From NCBI GenBank assembly GCA_035621235.1, contig CP141731.1, positions 2,418,001 to 2,482,000 of the forward strand: DNA of 64,000 nt, written 5' to 3'. The translations under genes were made by a program, and so were the position numbers. Below, piece by piece: positions 54,556 through 64,000 of this stretch. The notes beneath the pieces were generated by a model, which saw only the letters and a list, made by a program, of their open reading frames with translations, searched no databases and had not been told where the DNA came from. This DNA is from Actinomycetaceae bacterium MB13-C1-2. GTDB taxonomy: Bacteria; Actinomycetota; Actinomycetes; Actinomycetales; Actinomycetaceae. Within the stretch, counting starts at the first letter, position 1; every line of letters starts with the position of its first letter.

Positions 54556-57291
54556 GTGAGTCAGGGAAACACTTCCCGCCCAGTTGTCAACGGCATGCTC
54601 AGCCAGGTTCCGGACAATGATCCGGAGGAGACTCGGGAGTGGATTGAGTCGTTAGAAGGGCTTATTGCAGAAAAGGGCGCGCCGCGCGCACGTTACTTGT
54701 TGCTGTCGATGCTGGATGAAGCCCGTCGTCGTGACGTGTCTGTTCCTCTTGAGGTGACGACACCATACATCAACACGATTCCCGTCGAGCAGGAACCCTA
54801 CTTCCCCGGAGACGAATCCATCGAACGGCAGTATCGTCGCTGGATCCGCTGGAATGCCGCTGTCATGGTGACGCGGGCCCAGCGTAAGGGAGTGGGCGTG
54901 GGCGGCCATATTTCCTCGTACGCTTCCGTAGCGACTCTGTACGAGGTGGGTCTCAACCACTTCTTCCGTGGCAAGGACCACCCGGGCGGTGGCGACCACA
55001 TTTTCTTCCAGGGACACGCTTCCCCTGGCAACTATGCTCGCGCCTTCGTTGAGGGCCGCTTGGACGAGGAGGACCTAGACGGCTTCCGTCAGCAAGCTTC
55101 GACTGAGAATGGTCTTCCCTCATACCCACACCCTCGTCAAATGGACTGGTTCTGGGAGTACCCGACAGTGTCTCTGGGCCTGGGCCCGGCAGCCGCGATC
55201 TACCAGGCGTGGGTCGACAAGTACCTACACATGCGCGGCCTCAAGGACACCAGCGAGCAGCACACCTGGGCGTTCCTTGGCGACGGTGAGATGGACGAAC
55301 CCGAATCGCGCGGCTTGCTTCAGCTCGCCGCTGTTCAGGGACTCGACAACCTGACCTTCGTTATCAACTGCAACCTACAACGCCTCGATGGACCGGTGCG
55401 TGGTAACGGCAAGGTAATTCAGGAACTTGAAGCGTTCTTCAAGGGTGCCGGTTGGAACGTCATTAAGGTGGTCTGGGGCCGCGGGTGGGACCAGCTGTTG
55501 GCTGCTGACAAAGACCACGCGCTAGTCAACGTCATGAATGAAACCATTGACGGCGACTACCAAACCTTCAAGGCCAACGACGGAGCATACGTTCGCGAGC
55601 ACTTCTTCGGCCGTGATCCGCGTACTAAAGCAATGGTTGAGAACTGGACCGACGAGCAGATTTGGGATCTTCGTCGCGGCGGTCATGACTACCGGAAAGT
55701 GTTTGCCGCCTACAAGGCAGCAATGGAGCATACCGGACAGCCAACTGTAATCCTGGCTCACACAATCAAGGGATACGCCCTGGGACCCTCGTTTGCTGGA
55801 CGCAACTCAACCCACCAGATGAAGAAGCTCTCCCCCGACGACGCGAAGTTATTACGCGACCAGCTACACATCCCGATCTCGGACGAGGAACTAGATAAGA
55901 ACCCCTACGCCCCTCCGTACTACCGTCCATCCGAGGACGATCCAGCATTGCTCTACATGAAAGAGCGTCGCGAACAACTAGGTGGTTACCTCCCCGAACG
56001 CAAAGCATTCGAGCCAAAGTGGCCAACTGTTCCGGACAAACCCTTCAAGTCGCTAGGTAAGGGGTCTGGCTCACAAGAGGTTGCGACCACCATGGCCTTC
56101 GTCCGCGCTCTAAAGGACCTAATGCGTGACAAGGAGGTCGGCAAGTACGTCGTGCCGATTATTCCGGATGAGGCCCGCACCTTCGGCCTTGACTCAATCT
56201 TCCCGACCGCCAAGATCTTCAATACCCACGGTCAGAACTACACCGCAGTTGACGCAGACATGATGCTGTCTTACAAGGAGTCGACCGAGGGCCAGATACT
56301 GCACACCGGGATCACCGAGGCCGGTTCCGCCGCGGCACTGCAGACGGCCGGTACCGCCTACACAACGCATGACGTGCCGCTTCTTCCCGTCTATATCTTC
56401 TACTCAATGTTCGGATTCCAACGCACGGGCGATCAGTTCTGGGCGGCCGCCGACATGCTGACAAAGGGTTTCGTCATCGGTGCAACCGCTGGGCGCACCA
56501 CGCTCACCGGTGAGGGCCTGCAACACCTCGACGGGCACTCGCAACTCTTGGCGGCGACCAACCACGGTTTTGTCTCCTACGATCCCGCATACGCGTACGA
56601 AATCAAGTACATCTTCAAAGATGGCATTCAGCGCATGTACGGTAAGGACGATCCACGCGACTCAGAGGTGATGTACTACCTGACCGTCTACAACGAGCCG
56701 ATGATTCAACCCGCCGAGCCGGATAATCTGGATGTAGAGGGCGTTATCAAGGGCATTTACAAGCTTGAGGATCACACCGGAAATGGTCCCAAGGCCCAAA
56801 TCCTCGCCTCGGGCGTCGGCGTGCCGTGGGCACGTGAAGCTCGCCGTCTCCTCGCAGAAGATTGGGGCGTCGACGCTGCGGTTTGGTCGGTCACTTCATG
56901 GAATGAGTTGCGTCGCGATGGAGTCGATGTAGATCAACACAACTTCCTGCATCCAGAAGACGAACCCCGGGTTCCATTCCTCAGCAGGCAACTTGCTGGG
57001 GCCGAAGGACCCTTCGTCGCTACTTCTGACTGGGCAACTTTAGTTCACGATCAGATCCGCCCCTGGATTCCGGGTCAGTACCTGACGCTGGGGACCGATG
57101 GCTTTGGTATTTCGGATACCCGTCGCGCGGCTCGTCGCTACTTCCACGTGGACGCGGAGTCCACTGCCACCCGTGTTTTGCAGGGATTGGCGAACGAGGG
57201 GAAAATTGACCGTTCCGTAGTTCAGCAAGCTATTGAGAAGTATCAGTTGTTCAACTACGCAATCGACGCAGCCCCGGCTCTGGAGAACTAG
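54556..57291 (+). CDS. aceE: pyruvate dehydrogenase E1 component (homodimeric)
   Basis: 911 residues, full length for the alpha2-type E1. Thiamine diphosphate/Mg motif [12 protein letters not shown] near residue 248 and [14 protein letters not shown]; histidine-bearing [15 protein letters not shown]. Catalyses decarboxylation of pyruvate and acetylation of the E2 lipoyl group, feeding acetyl-CoA to the TCA cycle, here also for carbon from aromatics. Starts with a GTG. A strong terminator follows. Confidence 0.96.
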   Translation: MSQGNTSRPVVNGMLSQVPDNDPEETREWIESLEGLIAEKGAPRARYLLLSMLDEARRRDVSVPLEVTTPYINTIPVEQEPYFPGDESIERQYRRWIRWNAAVMVTRAQRKGVGVGGHISSYASVATLYEVGLNHFFRGKDHPGGGDHIFFQGHASPGNYARAFVEGRLDEEDLDGFRQQASTENGLPSYPHPRQMDWFWEYPTVSLGLGPAAAIYQAWVDKYLHMRGLKDTSEQHTWAFLGDGEMDEPESRGLLQLAAVQGLDNLTFVINCNLQRLDGPVRGNGKVIQELEAFFKGAGWNVIKVVWGRGWDQLLAADKDHALVNVMNETIDGDYQTFKANDGAYVREHFFGRDPRTKAMVENWTDEQIWDLRRGGHDYRKVFAAYKAAMEHTGQPTVILAHTIKGYALGPSFAGRNSTHQMKKLSPDDAKLLRDQLHIPISDEELDKNPYAPPYYRPSEDDPALLYMKERREQLGGYLPERKAFEPKWPTVPDKPFKSLGKGSGSQEVATTMAFVRALKDLMRDKEVGKYVVPIIPDEARTFGLDSIFPTAKIFNTHGQNYTAVDADMMLSYKESTEGQILHTGITEAGSAAALQTAGTAYTTHDVPLLPVYIFYSMFGFQRTGDQFWAAADMLTKGFVIGATAGRTTLTGEGLQHLDGHSQLLAATNHGFVSYDPAYAYEIKYIFKDGIQRMYGKDDPRDSEVMYYLTVYNEPMIQPAEPDNLDVEGVIKGIYKLEDHTGNGPKAQILASGVGVPWAREARRLLAEDWGVDAAVWSVTSWNELRRDGVDVDQHNFLHPEDEPRVPFLSRQLAGAEGPFVATSDWATLVHDQIRPWIPGQYLTLGTDGFGISDTRRAARRYFHVDAESTATRVLQGLANEGKIDRSVVQQAIEKYQLFNYAIDAAPALEN

Positions 57292-57305
57292 AAGCCGGAA
57301 ACTGG

Positions 57306-57338
57306 GAAAGCGCCTCGAGATGTTCTCGGGGCGCTTTC
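57306..57338. terminator. bidirectional terminator between aceE and hpaI
   Basis: Stem GAAAGCGCC-T-CGAGA with TCTCG-G-GGCGCTTTC around a 3-base loop, followed by AATTT, sits between the convergent genes aceE and hpaI. Confidence 0.85.
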
Positions 57339-57402
57339 AATTTAGAAGGCCGGACGAAGTCAGGTTTGTTGAAGCTATAAATCGGCGACAGTGATTATCA
57401 CG

Positions 57403-58227
57403 CTAGTACGATGCAGCGTTGGACGAACCGGAGGCCTCGGAGCCACCTAGTTGCTCGTTGCCAAAACGATCTGCCAAAGCCTCGCTACCCCGCGCAACCA
57501 ACGTCACATCGGAACCAACCAGAATAAAGTCCGCTCCAGCATCAACATACTCCCGCGCTAGAGTCGGGTCGAAGGCGTTAACTCCTACTGGTTTGCCAAC
57601 TGACTTTGCGGCTTCGAACACCGACTTGACCGAGGCCACTACATCGGGGTGGGACTGTCTCCCGATTAGTCCCATCGACGCAGCCAGATCGGATGGTCCG
57701 ACAAACACCGCGTCGATACCGTCCACTGCGAGGATCTGCTCGATGTTTCCCACCGCCTCCGCCGTCTCAATCTGGACTGTTACGCTAACGTAGTCGTTGG
57801 CATTCTGAAGGTAGTCACCCACTCTCCCCCATCTTCCCGAGCGGGCCAGCGCGCTTCCGATTCCTCGGATTCCTCGGGGCGGATATGAGGTAGCTTCGAC
57901 GATTCTTAGGGCCTGCTCGGCCGTGGAAACCATTGGGACGATTACGTTTTGAACACCGAGGTCCAAGACCTGTTTGAGGGTAACTGGGTCATCACTTGCC
58001 ACACGGACCGCGGGGACAACCGGATAGGCAGCAATGGCTTGAAGTTGAACCTGCATCTCGCTGAGTGATTGCGGAGAATGCTCTGCATCAATCAGAATCC
58101 AGTCGAGGCCTGAGCCCGCGCAGATTTCGGCCATCACCGGAGAACCCGAGCAGACCCACATTCCCACGAGGACACCGCGCGACTCACGAAGGCGATCAGC
58201 AAGAGTCGGCGGAAGTGAAGAAGTCAT
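57403..58227 (-). CDS. hpaI: HpcH/HpaI-family aldolase (4-hydroxy-2-oxo-heptane-1,7-dioate aldolase)
   Basis: 274 residues. Metal and substrate site residues in WILIDAEHSPQS (D, H), QIETAEAVGNIEQI (E) and DAVFVGPSDLAASMG (D). AGGAG upstream of the ATG. Cleaves the last ring-derived intermediate to pyruvate and succinic semialdehyde. Final gene of the hpa operon; metal-dependent class II aldolase. Confidence 0.9.
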   Translation of the reverse strand: MTSSLPPTLADRLRESRGVLVGMWVCSGSPVMAEICAGSGLDWILIDAEHSPQSLSEMQVQLQAIAAYPVVPAVRVASDDPVTLKQVLDLGVQNVIVPMVSTAEQALRIVEATSYPPRGIRGIGSALARSGRWGRVGDYLQNANDYVSVTVQIETAEAVGNIEQILAVDGIDAVFVGPSDLAASMGLIGRQSHPDVVASVKSVFEAAKSVGKPVGVNAFDPTLAREYVDAGADFILVGSDVTLVARGSEALADRFGNEQLGGSEASGSSNAASY

Positions 58228-58354
58228 AACTACTCCTAAATTTAGATCGCTCAGACGAAGCAGAGCCGCATCTCGATGCTAGCGCCGCAGTTCAAGGCAG
58301 ATTGATCATCATGCTGACTGCGGCGGCACCTGGAGGCCCAAGCGGATATCGAAT

Positions 58355-59140
58355 CTACACAAAGCGGCAGGAGACCGTTCCCATTGGCCCATAGTCCGCC
58401 AAGACCGTGTCTCCCTTTTCCGCCCACATTGGGCGAGTAAAAGAACCAGCCAACACGATGTCCCCCGCTCGAAGAATCTCACCGTGTTGCGCTAGCTTCC
58501 CTGCCAGCCATGCAACACCCGTCGCAGGGTGATTCAGCACTGCGGCTGCAACCCCGGACTCTTCGATCGTCTGATTGCGATATAGCAGGGCTGACACCCA
58601 GCGTAAGTCAAGAGCGTCCGGAGCCATCGGGTTTCCGCCGTAGACCATCGCCCCCATCGCGGCGTTGTCACTGATGGTATCGACTATGGTGCGTCCCTCC
58701 ATTTCGATCCTGGACGAGAGAATCTCCAGTGCGGGAACCACGTACTCTGTAGCGCGCAAAACATCAAAAATGTTCACGTCGGTTCCGGCGAGTTCGTCCT
58801 TTAGGACGAATGCCAGCTCCACCTCGATCCGCACGTTCGAAAAGCGATCGAATGGAATCTCTTCACCGTTTTCATACACCATGTCGTCGAATATCGCACC
58901 GTAATCCGGTTCAGTAATCCCTGTCGCAGCTTGCATGACCTTGCTGGTGAGGCCGATTTTTCGCCCAACTAGCCGCCGACCAGCTTGAACTCCGCGATCG
59001 ACCCACTTCGCTTGAACAGCGTAAGAGTCTTCCACCACCATCTCCGGGTACCGTGCGGTGAGCAGGGGAATCATCGAGCGTGATTCTTCCGCCTCAGCCA
59101 AATCATTCGCAATCTTCGTCAACTCTGTGTCTGTCAACAT
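58355..59140 (-). CDS. hpaH: 2-oxo-hepta-3-ene-1,7-dioate hydratase
   Basis: 261 residues from the ATG with GGAAG upstream. FAH-superfamily hydratase: GRKIGLTSKVMQAATGITEP, metal-binding EVELAFVLK and ALEILSSRIE. Adds water to the ring-cleaved chain before aldol cleavage. Related to 4-oxalocrotonate-pathway MhpD/HpcG. Confidence 0.9.
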   Translation of the reverse strand: MLTDTELTKIANDLAEAEESRSMIPLLTARYPEMVVEDSYAVQAKWVDRGVQAGRRLVGRKIGLTSKVMQAATGITEPDYGAIFDDMVYENGEEIPFDRFSNVRIEVELAFVLKDELAGTDVNIFDVLRATEYVVPALEILSSRIEMEGRTIVDTISDNAAMGAMVYGGNPMAPDALDLRWVSALLYRNQTIEESGVAAAVLNHPATGVAWLAGKLAQHGEILRAGDIVLAGSFTRPMWAEKGDTVLADYGPMGTVSCRFV

Positions 59141-59208
59141 GAGAACTTCCTTAGGTCCGTACGAAAAGTGTGCAACATTGCCTCGCCGCGGCTGCGAAGA
59201 CACCCGCC

Positions 59209-59250
59209 AGTGTGGGATTTAAAGACACCATCGTCTTTAAATCCCACACT
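59209..59250. repeat. perfect 18-bp inverted repeat between hpaD and hpaH
   Basis: AGTGTGGGATTTAAAGAC, six-base loop, then its exact complement. AT-rich arms and no T run on either side argue against a simple terminator. It might be an operator or an mRNA-processing/stability hairpin. Confidence 0.85.
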
Positions 59251-59262
59251 GAGATCGAGGTA

Positions 59263-60408
59263 TTACAACTGGCTTCCGAGCTTGAACTCGCCCAACTTCC
59301 ACTCTGGCATTGACGCCTCGTCACCCTCCCGAGTGTATGAAAAGCCGTCCGCACCTATTGTGGCCTCCAGTTCGCTCTCGTCCGTTCGAGCCACCAGTGG
59401 CTGGATATTGTCATCTAGATCCATCACAAGCGATGCGTCCCGGTACCAGGACGGCACAACCGGCGTGCCCCACCAGTCTCGACGCTGGTTGTCGTGAACG
59501 TCCCATGAGACCTTTGGATTATCTGGGTCACCGGTGTAGTAGTCCTGCGTGTAGATCTCTACTCGGTGACCATCTGGGTCGCGGAGATAAAGATAGAACG
59601 CATTGGATACACCGTGACGTCCCGGACCGCGTTCGATCCTGTCGGACTGACGAAGAGCACCTAGCTTGTCACAGATAGCCAGAATATTGTGCTTTTCGTG
59701 AGTAGCGAACGCAATGTGGTGCATACGCGGACCGTCACCACCCGTCATCGCCGTGTCGTGAACGGTCGGCTTGCGACGAACCCAGGCCGCATAGACCGTT
59801 CCGTCCTCGTCCACAATGTCCTCAGTAACCCTGAACCCAAGGTCCTCCATGTACCCGATCGCACGTGGGACGTTGGGGGTCACCTGGTTGAAGTGATCAA
59901 GCCGGACCAGCGCTCCGGGAGTATAGAGGTCATAGCGCCACGCGAGACGTTCGACGTGGTCAACGTCGTAGAAGAACTCGTAAGGGAACCCTAGAGGGTC
60001 TTGAACACGGATGATTTCCCCCATGCCGGGAACAACTCCGGCTTCAACTCGGTCAACCCTACAGTCCATTTCCTTGTAGAACGCCGCTGCTTTATCTAGA
60101 TCCTCGGGAGAACGAACGCGGAACCCGAAAGCACGAATCGCCGCCTGATCGCCCTTGCGAAGTACTAGGTTGTGGTGGATGAACTCCTCCAGCGAGCGCA
60201 GGTAGATTTCATTCTCATTTTCTTCTGTCACAACTAAACCGAGGACATCAGCGTAGAACTCACGCGAAGCCTCAAGGTCTGTGACAACCATGTCCATGTA
60301 TGCAACGCGCAAGATGTCTGGCGGCGGCGAAGCTGGCGTGTTGATTGGGACTGAACCAAGTATCGTGGCCGCATCCAGATTTTTTGTGTTTTCTTTTACT
60401 TTATTCAT
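59263..60408 (-). CDS. hpaD: 3,4-dihydroxyphenylacetate 2,3-dioxygenase (extradiol, type I)
   Basis: 381 residues with two VOC-type modules. Metal ligands H172 (LDHFNQVT), H230/231 (RMHHIAFATHE) and E284 (HRVEIYTQD) are in place. Cleaves homoprotocatechuate to 5-carboxymethyl-2-hydroxymuconate semialdehyde using Fe(II) or Mn(II). The first 20 residues (MNKVKENTKNLDAATI) are unusually AT-rich coding. Confidence 0.93.
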   Translation of the reverse strand: MNKVKENTKNLDAATILGSVPINTPASPPPDILRVAYMDMVVTDLEASREFYADVLGLVVTEENENEIYLRSLEEFIHHNLVLRKGDQAAIRAFGFRVRSPEDLDKAAAFYKEMDCRVDRVEAGVVPGMGEIIRVQDPLGFPYEFFYDVDHVERLAWRYDLYTPGALVRLDHFNQVTPNVPRAIGYMEDLGFRVTEDIVDEDGTVYAAWVRRKPTVHDTAMTGGDGPRMHHIAFATHEKHNILAICDKLGALRQSDRIERGPGRHGVSNAFYLYLRDPDGHRVEIYTQDYYTGDPDNPKVSWDVHDNQRRDWWGTPVVPSWYRDASLVMDLDDNIQPLVARTDESELEATIGADGFSYTREGDEASMPEWKLGEFKLGSQL

Positions 60409-60493
60409 GAGAGCACCTTTGCTTTCTTAGAAAATTGAGTCACTAGATTCACGGATAATTAGGAATGCCGGAAGCACCGCTTCCTTAATATGA

Positions 60494-62011
60494 CTACTGT
60501 TTGCCGAATGTTGGGTTATGGACCTCACCCAGGTTGATGTGCACCGCCTGCTGATCGGTGTAGAAGTCAATCGAGCGGTATCCTCCCTCATGACCCAGGC
60601 CCGACGCCTTGACGCCCCCGAAGGGGGTGCGGAGATCGCGCACATTGTTAGAGTTCAGCCACACCATTCCCGCATCGACGTTCTGCGCGAAGTTGTGGGC
60701 GCGCTTCAAATCATTGGTCCAAATGTAGGCAGCAAGACCGTACTTGGTGTCGTTTGCCAATGCGAGTGCTTCCTCATCGCTATCGAATGGCGTGATGGCG
60801 ACGACCGGACCGAAGATCTCTTCTTGGAAGATACGAGCATCCGGCCGAACATCGGCAAACACCGTGGGAGCAACAAAGTTTCCTACAGGGAACCCCTGGG
60901 GCCTGCCGCCGCCAGCGACGAGACGTCCCTCTTCCTTGCCGAGTTCGACGTAGCTCATAACCTTCTCGTAGTGCTCTGGGTGCACCAGTGCACCAACCTC
61001 AGTGCTTGGGTCGGAAGGAAGACCGACCTTCACACGAGAGGCTTGCTCGGCATAGCGCTCGACAAACTCGTCATAGATATCGCGGTGGACCAGGATTCGC
61101 GAACCGGCAGTACAACGCTCGCCGTTTAGCGAGAAGACCCCGAAGATTGTTGCATCGATAGCATCATCGAGATTGGCGTCAGCGAACACCACCGCCGGAG
61201 ACTTGCCGCCAAGCTCCATCGACAACCCCTTAAGGAACGGGGCCGAGTTGGCGAAAATAAGACTTCCAGTCGACGACTCTCCGGTAAATGAAATAAGAGG
61301 AACGTCGGGATGCTTAACCAGTGAATCCCCCGCACTCTCGCCGAATCCATTAACAAGATTGAAGACGCCTGCAGGAACGCCAGCTTTCTCGAAAATCTCG
61401 CCCCATAGGGAAGCCGACAACGGAGTGAACTCAGCGGGCTTCAAGACAACAGTGTTGCCCGTTGCCAATGCCGGTGCCAACTTCCAAGACTCAAGCATGA
61501 AAGGCGTGTTCCAAGGAGTGATAAGTCCGGCAACGCCAATCGGTTTACGATTGACGTAGTTGATTTGACGACCAGGAACCTTGTAGACGTCATCCGTCTG
61601 CGCAACAATCAGGTCTGCGAAGAAACGAAAATTCTCTGCGGCGCGACGAGCCTGGCCCAGCGCCTGGGTGATCGGGAGTCCCGAGTCATAGGACTCGAAG
61701 GCCGCAAGCCTTTCGTCCTCGGCCTCGATTAGGTCCGCGACCTTGTGAAGCACTCGGGACCGTTCCCTCGGGAGCATCTTCGGCCAAGGACCCTCATCAA
61801 ACGCCTTCTTCGCAGCTGACACGGCGCGCTCAATGTCCGCCTTTTGTCCTGAAGCCGCTTCAATATACGCTTCGTTGGTAACCGGATTCAGGACCTCGAA
61901 CGTCTCCGCTCCTAATGAGGGAACCCGTTCACCATCGATATAGTGAAGAATCTGATCTGGCAAATCTGCTGGTACCGCAACATCGGCAACCACTTTACTG
62001 TTGTCGGACAC
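60494..62011 (-). CDS. hpaE: 5-carboxymethyl-2-hydroxymuconate semialdehyde dehydrogenase
   Basis: 505 residues, aldehyde dehydrogenase family. Catalytic Cys300 (LNGERCTAG), Glu266 (MELGGK), N168 (PWNTPF). GTG start with GGAGG upstream. Oxidises the ring-cleavage semialdehyde with NAD. Place between GntR and hpaD fixes its identity. Confidence 0.92.
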   Translation of the reverse strand: MSDNSKVVADVAVPADLPDQILHYIDGERVPSLGAETFEVLNPVTNEAYIEAASGQKADIERAVSAAKKAFDEGPWPKMLPRERSRVLHKVADLIEAEDERLAAFESYDSGLPITQALGQARRAAENFRFFADLIVAQTDDVYKVPGRQINYVNRKPIGVAGLITPWNTPFMLESWKLAPALATGNTVVLKPAEFTPLSASLWGEIFEKAGVPAGVFNLVNGFGESAGDSLVKHPDVPLISFTGESSTGSLIFANSAPFLKGLSMELGGKSPAVVFADANLDDAIDATIFGVFSLNGERCTAGSRILVHRDIYDEFVERYAEQASRVKVGLPSDPSTEVGALVHPEHYEKVMSYVELGKEEGRLVAGGGRPQGFPVGNFVAPTVFADVRPDARIFQEEIFGPVVAITPFDSDEEALALANDTKYGLAAYIWTNDLKRAHNFAQNVDAGMVWLNSNNVRDLRTPFGGVKASGLGHEGGYRSIDFYTDQQAVHINLGEVHNPTFGKQ

Positions 62012-62035
62012 TTGGCCTCCTGTTAATCAGACGAA

Positions 62036-62752
62036 CTAAACCCCAAAAGAGGCCTCGTCAAGCTGGCGGATCAAATACGCATCCATGGTCGCCGTGCGGT
62101 GCGCACGGACGGCCTCCTCTATTTCTGAGGGCGGCGCCCCCTTTTCAATGAGTTCCAAAATGGCGGAGTGCTCGCGGACGGACTCCCTTGCCCGTCCCGG
62201 AACGAAAGAAAACGTTGACTCGCGCAAATTACCAAGCATCGCCCACTCCGCATGAACCAGATCGCTAAGCCTGTGGTTGGGACAACCAACTAGCAGTGCC
62301 TCATGGAACTCCTGGTTCGAGACTGTAAAGACGCGCGGATTGAAGTCTTCCAGCGTCCCTTTCATTACTTCGTTTACCTTGCGGGCCTTCTCGATCTGTT
62401 CGGCCTTTAGGTTCGGTGCAGAGAGCGCCGTGGCAGCTCCCTCCATAATGGCTAGCGCCTGCATAGAATCGGCATACTGGGCATCATCGATGAGCTTTAC
62501 GCAGGCTCCGATATTGCGTTCGAAGGTAACTAGACCCTCTGATTCAAGACGCCGAATCGCCTCCCGAACCGGTACAACGCTCATATCTAGCTCACCCGCG
62601 ATGGAAGAGAGTACCAGTCGGTATCCGGGACCGTACTGCCGATTCAGGATCCTTTCTTTGAGCCAAAGGTAGGCGCGCTCAGACTTAGATACAGAGGACT
62701 TCTTATCCTTCTTCTGTTTCTTGTCCTTTTTCTTTACTGAGTCTGTAGCCAT
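62036..62752 (-). CDS. GntR-family (FCD-type) regulator of the hpa operon
   Basis: 238 residues from the ATG at 62752 (a GTG at 62773 is possible). A very lysine-rich start (VKKKDKKQKKDKKSS), then a winged helix (AIRRLESEGLVTFERNIGAC) and FCD ligand domain with NQEFHEALLVGCPNHRLSDL. Overlaps the hpaG-rraA gene, so it is co-translated. Presumably responds to a pathway intermediate. Confidence 0.87.
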   Translation of the reverse strand: MATDSVKKKDKKQKKDKKSSVSKSERAYLWLKERILNRQYGPGYRLVLSSIAGELDMSVVPVREAIRRLESEGLVTFERNIGACVKLIDDAQYADSMQALAIMEGAATALSAPNLKAEQIEKARKVNEVMKGTLEDFNPRVFTVSNQEFHEALLVGCPNHRLSDLVHAEWAMLGNLRESTFSFVPGRARESVREHSAILELIEKGAPPSEIEEAVRAHRTATMDAYLIRQLDEASFGV

Positions 62753-64000
62753 TGCTGGTACCGTTCTTTCCACTCGTCGTTCATAGGAAACAAACCTTCG
62801 ATGGGGTGTCCATCAGCGATCTGTCGCGCCACCCAGGCGTCCGATACCTCAGCCTTTTCGGCCCCGTCTATGACTTCCTTTAGTAGGTCGACGGGAATGA
62901 CGATCACTCCATCACGGTCGCCAACAATGATGTCACCCGCGACGACTGTCGTTCCTCCGCACGCAATGGTTCCGTCCACTTCCAAAGGAAAGTGTTTGCG
63001 TCCGAGGACCGCCGGGTGAGCTCCCCTCGTATAAACAGGAATCTGAGTATCTGCGACGGCATCGTAGTCACGTACTCCACCGTCAGTTACGATTCCTGCC
63101 GCACCTAGAACCTTGGCTCGAAGCGCAAGTATGTCACCCAAAGTGCCCGAACCGCTCTCACCACGGGCTTCGATAACGATGACCTCACCGGGCCCAAGAG
63201 AATCAAATGCGCGCTTTTGAGCGTTGTGCCCCCCACCGTACTTCTTGAATAGATCTTCACGACCGGGGAGGAACCGAAGCGTTCTCGCTACCCCGACCAT
63301 TTTCTGATCTGGATGTACGGCGTTTACACCGTCTACAGTGACGTTGTTTAGGCCCATTTTGCGTAGTTGGGCACTGATAGCCGCGGTCGGCAGATCCATG
63401 AGCCGTGAACGTAAGGCATCAGTAAGCGCGGGGGCAGGCTTCAGGCCCCACGCCTCAGAGATCTGCTGAGCATCCGTTGAGGGAACGTCTCCCAGCCCGG
63501 GGTCAAAGCTTTTGGTTCCCTCCACTACCGTCGTGACCAGCTTTCCGGAGGTGGCTGATTCGTGCGCCACCTCAACTTCCACGACATCCCCCGGCCGGAT
63601 AACTGAAGAACCCGCCGGAGTCCCGGTGAGAACTATGTCCCCGGGGTTCAACGTAAGGTGCTGAGAAAGATCAGCGACGATCTGTGCTAACGAAAAGAAC
63701 ATCCCACCGCTCGAGTCTTTCTGGACGACCTCACCGTTAACCCACGTGGTCACGGTGATCATTTCAGGATCCAGGCTAGCTGCGGGAATGCACTTCGGAC
63801 CGATCGGCGTGTATCCATCCCCTCCCTTCGATCTGACGTTCGATCCCTTATCCGCCTTACGCATGTCATAGATTCCGAGGTCGTTCGCCGCAGTAACCCA
63901 ACCAACATGGGACCATGCATCTTCTTTAGTCACCCAACGAGTAGGTAGACCGATAATCAGAGCAATTTCTCCCTCAAACGCCAACAGCTCGGCGCCCGCA
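62734..64000 (-). CDS. hpaG: HpaG-type isomerase/decarboxylase fused to an RraA-like domain, partial (5' end off the window)
   Basis: At least 421 residues, running off the right edge. The first part is FAH-type (GPKCIPAASLDPEMITVTTW; SLAQIVADLSQHL; PGDIVLTGTPAG), matching HpaG, the 5-oxo-tricarboxylate decarboxylase/isomerase. After a linker (FDPGLGDVPSTDAQ) comes an RraA/HMG-aldolase-like domain (PTAAISAQLRKMGLNNVTVD; TDGGVRDYD; HPAVLGRKHFPLEVDGTIAC; VGDRDGVIVIP). RraA relatives include oxaloacetate decarboxylase and 4-hydroxy-4-methyl-2-oxoglutarate aldolase. Joined as one chain. Confidence 0.85.
   Translation of the reverse strand, partial: AGAELLAFEGEIALIIGLPTRWVTKEDAWSHVGWVTAANDLGIYDMRKADKGSNVRSKGGDGYTPIGPKCIPAASLDPEMITVTTWVNGEVVQKDSSGGMFFSLAQIVADLSQHLTLNPGDIVLTGTPAGSSVIRPGDVVEVEVAHESATSGKLVTTVVEGTKSFDPGLGDVPSTDAQQISEAWGLKPAPALTDALRSRLMDLPTAAISAQLRKMGLNNVTVDGVNAVHPDQKMVGVARTLRFLPGREDLFKKYGGGHNAQKRAFDSLGPGEVIVIEARGESGSGTLGDILALRAKVLGAAGIVTDGGVRDYDAVADTQIPVYTRGAHPAVLGRKHFPLEVDGTIACGGTTVVAGDIIVGDRDGVIVIPVDLLKEVIDGAEKAEVSDAWVARQIADGHPIEGLFPMNDEWKERYQQWLQTQ

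Overview
The window is from a high-GC Gram-positive actinobacterium. The evidence is the Actinobacteria-type neighbourhood of a DUF3052 gene beside a homodimeric aceE, a conjugation system with SCO6880-like and DUF2637 proteins, and many GTG starts. I cannot name the genus from sequence alone.

From about 1 to 52.8 kb the window is dominated by one integrative and conjugative element (ICE). Its left end lies outside the window. Its right end is a large serine recombinase gene whose 3' end runs into a tRNA-Val(TAC) gene. The backbone comprises: a DprA-like gene, a small membrane protein and a MobF relaxase (1.2-6.5 kb); an MFS exporter (6.8-8.2); an AraC regulator with an ArdC antirestriction protein (8.2-10.5); a primase-polymerase, DUF2637 protein and ParB-like protein (10.5-14.6); then, after an interruption, a type IV secretion operon (36.7-49.6) with cell-wall hydrolase, VirB2-like, VirB6-like, SCO6880-like, VirB4-like and VirD4-like genes, followed by ssb (49.7) and the integrase (51.1-52.8).

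The interruption (15.5-35.7 kb) is bounded by two 927-bp IS5-family copies in opposite orientation. It is a mosaic of cargo, IS elements and pieces of a second, related ICE: the C-terminal and N-terminal parts of a DprA gene at its two inner ends, a short piece of relaxase tail, a second AraC-ArdC pair, a VirB4 tail with a stop codon and a frameshift, and a second copy of the small membrane protein. Cargo in this block is a two-component system with a DedA protein and a CDP-alcohol phosphatidyltransferase, a VOC protein, a TetR regulator with a membrane protein, and two ABC-F ATPases of the ribosome-protection type.

The most interesting single gene is a 607-residue protein at 39.4-41.3 kb with an N-terminal zinc ribbon and an RNxxxH motif of the HEPN ribonuclease type. 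It sits between two VirB2-like genes inside the secretion operon and looks like an undescribed defence or abortive-infection cargo gene.

From 52.8 kb on the sequence is chromosomal: a DUF3052 gene, a short-chain dehydrogenase, aceE, and on the minus strand a homoprotocatechuate (4-hydroxyphenylacetate) meta-cleavage operon reading hpaG-rraA fusion, GntR regulator, hpaE, hpaD, hpaH, hpaI. The operon continues beyond the right edge; a monooxygenase and the hpaF isomerase are not seen here.
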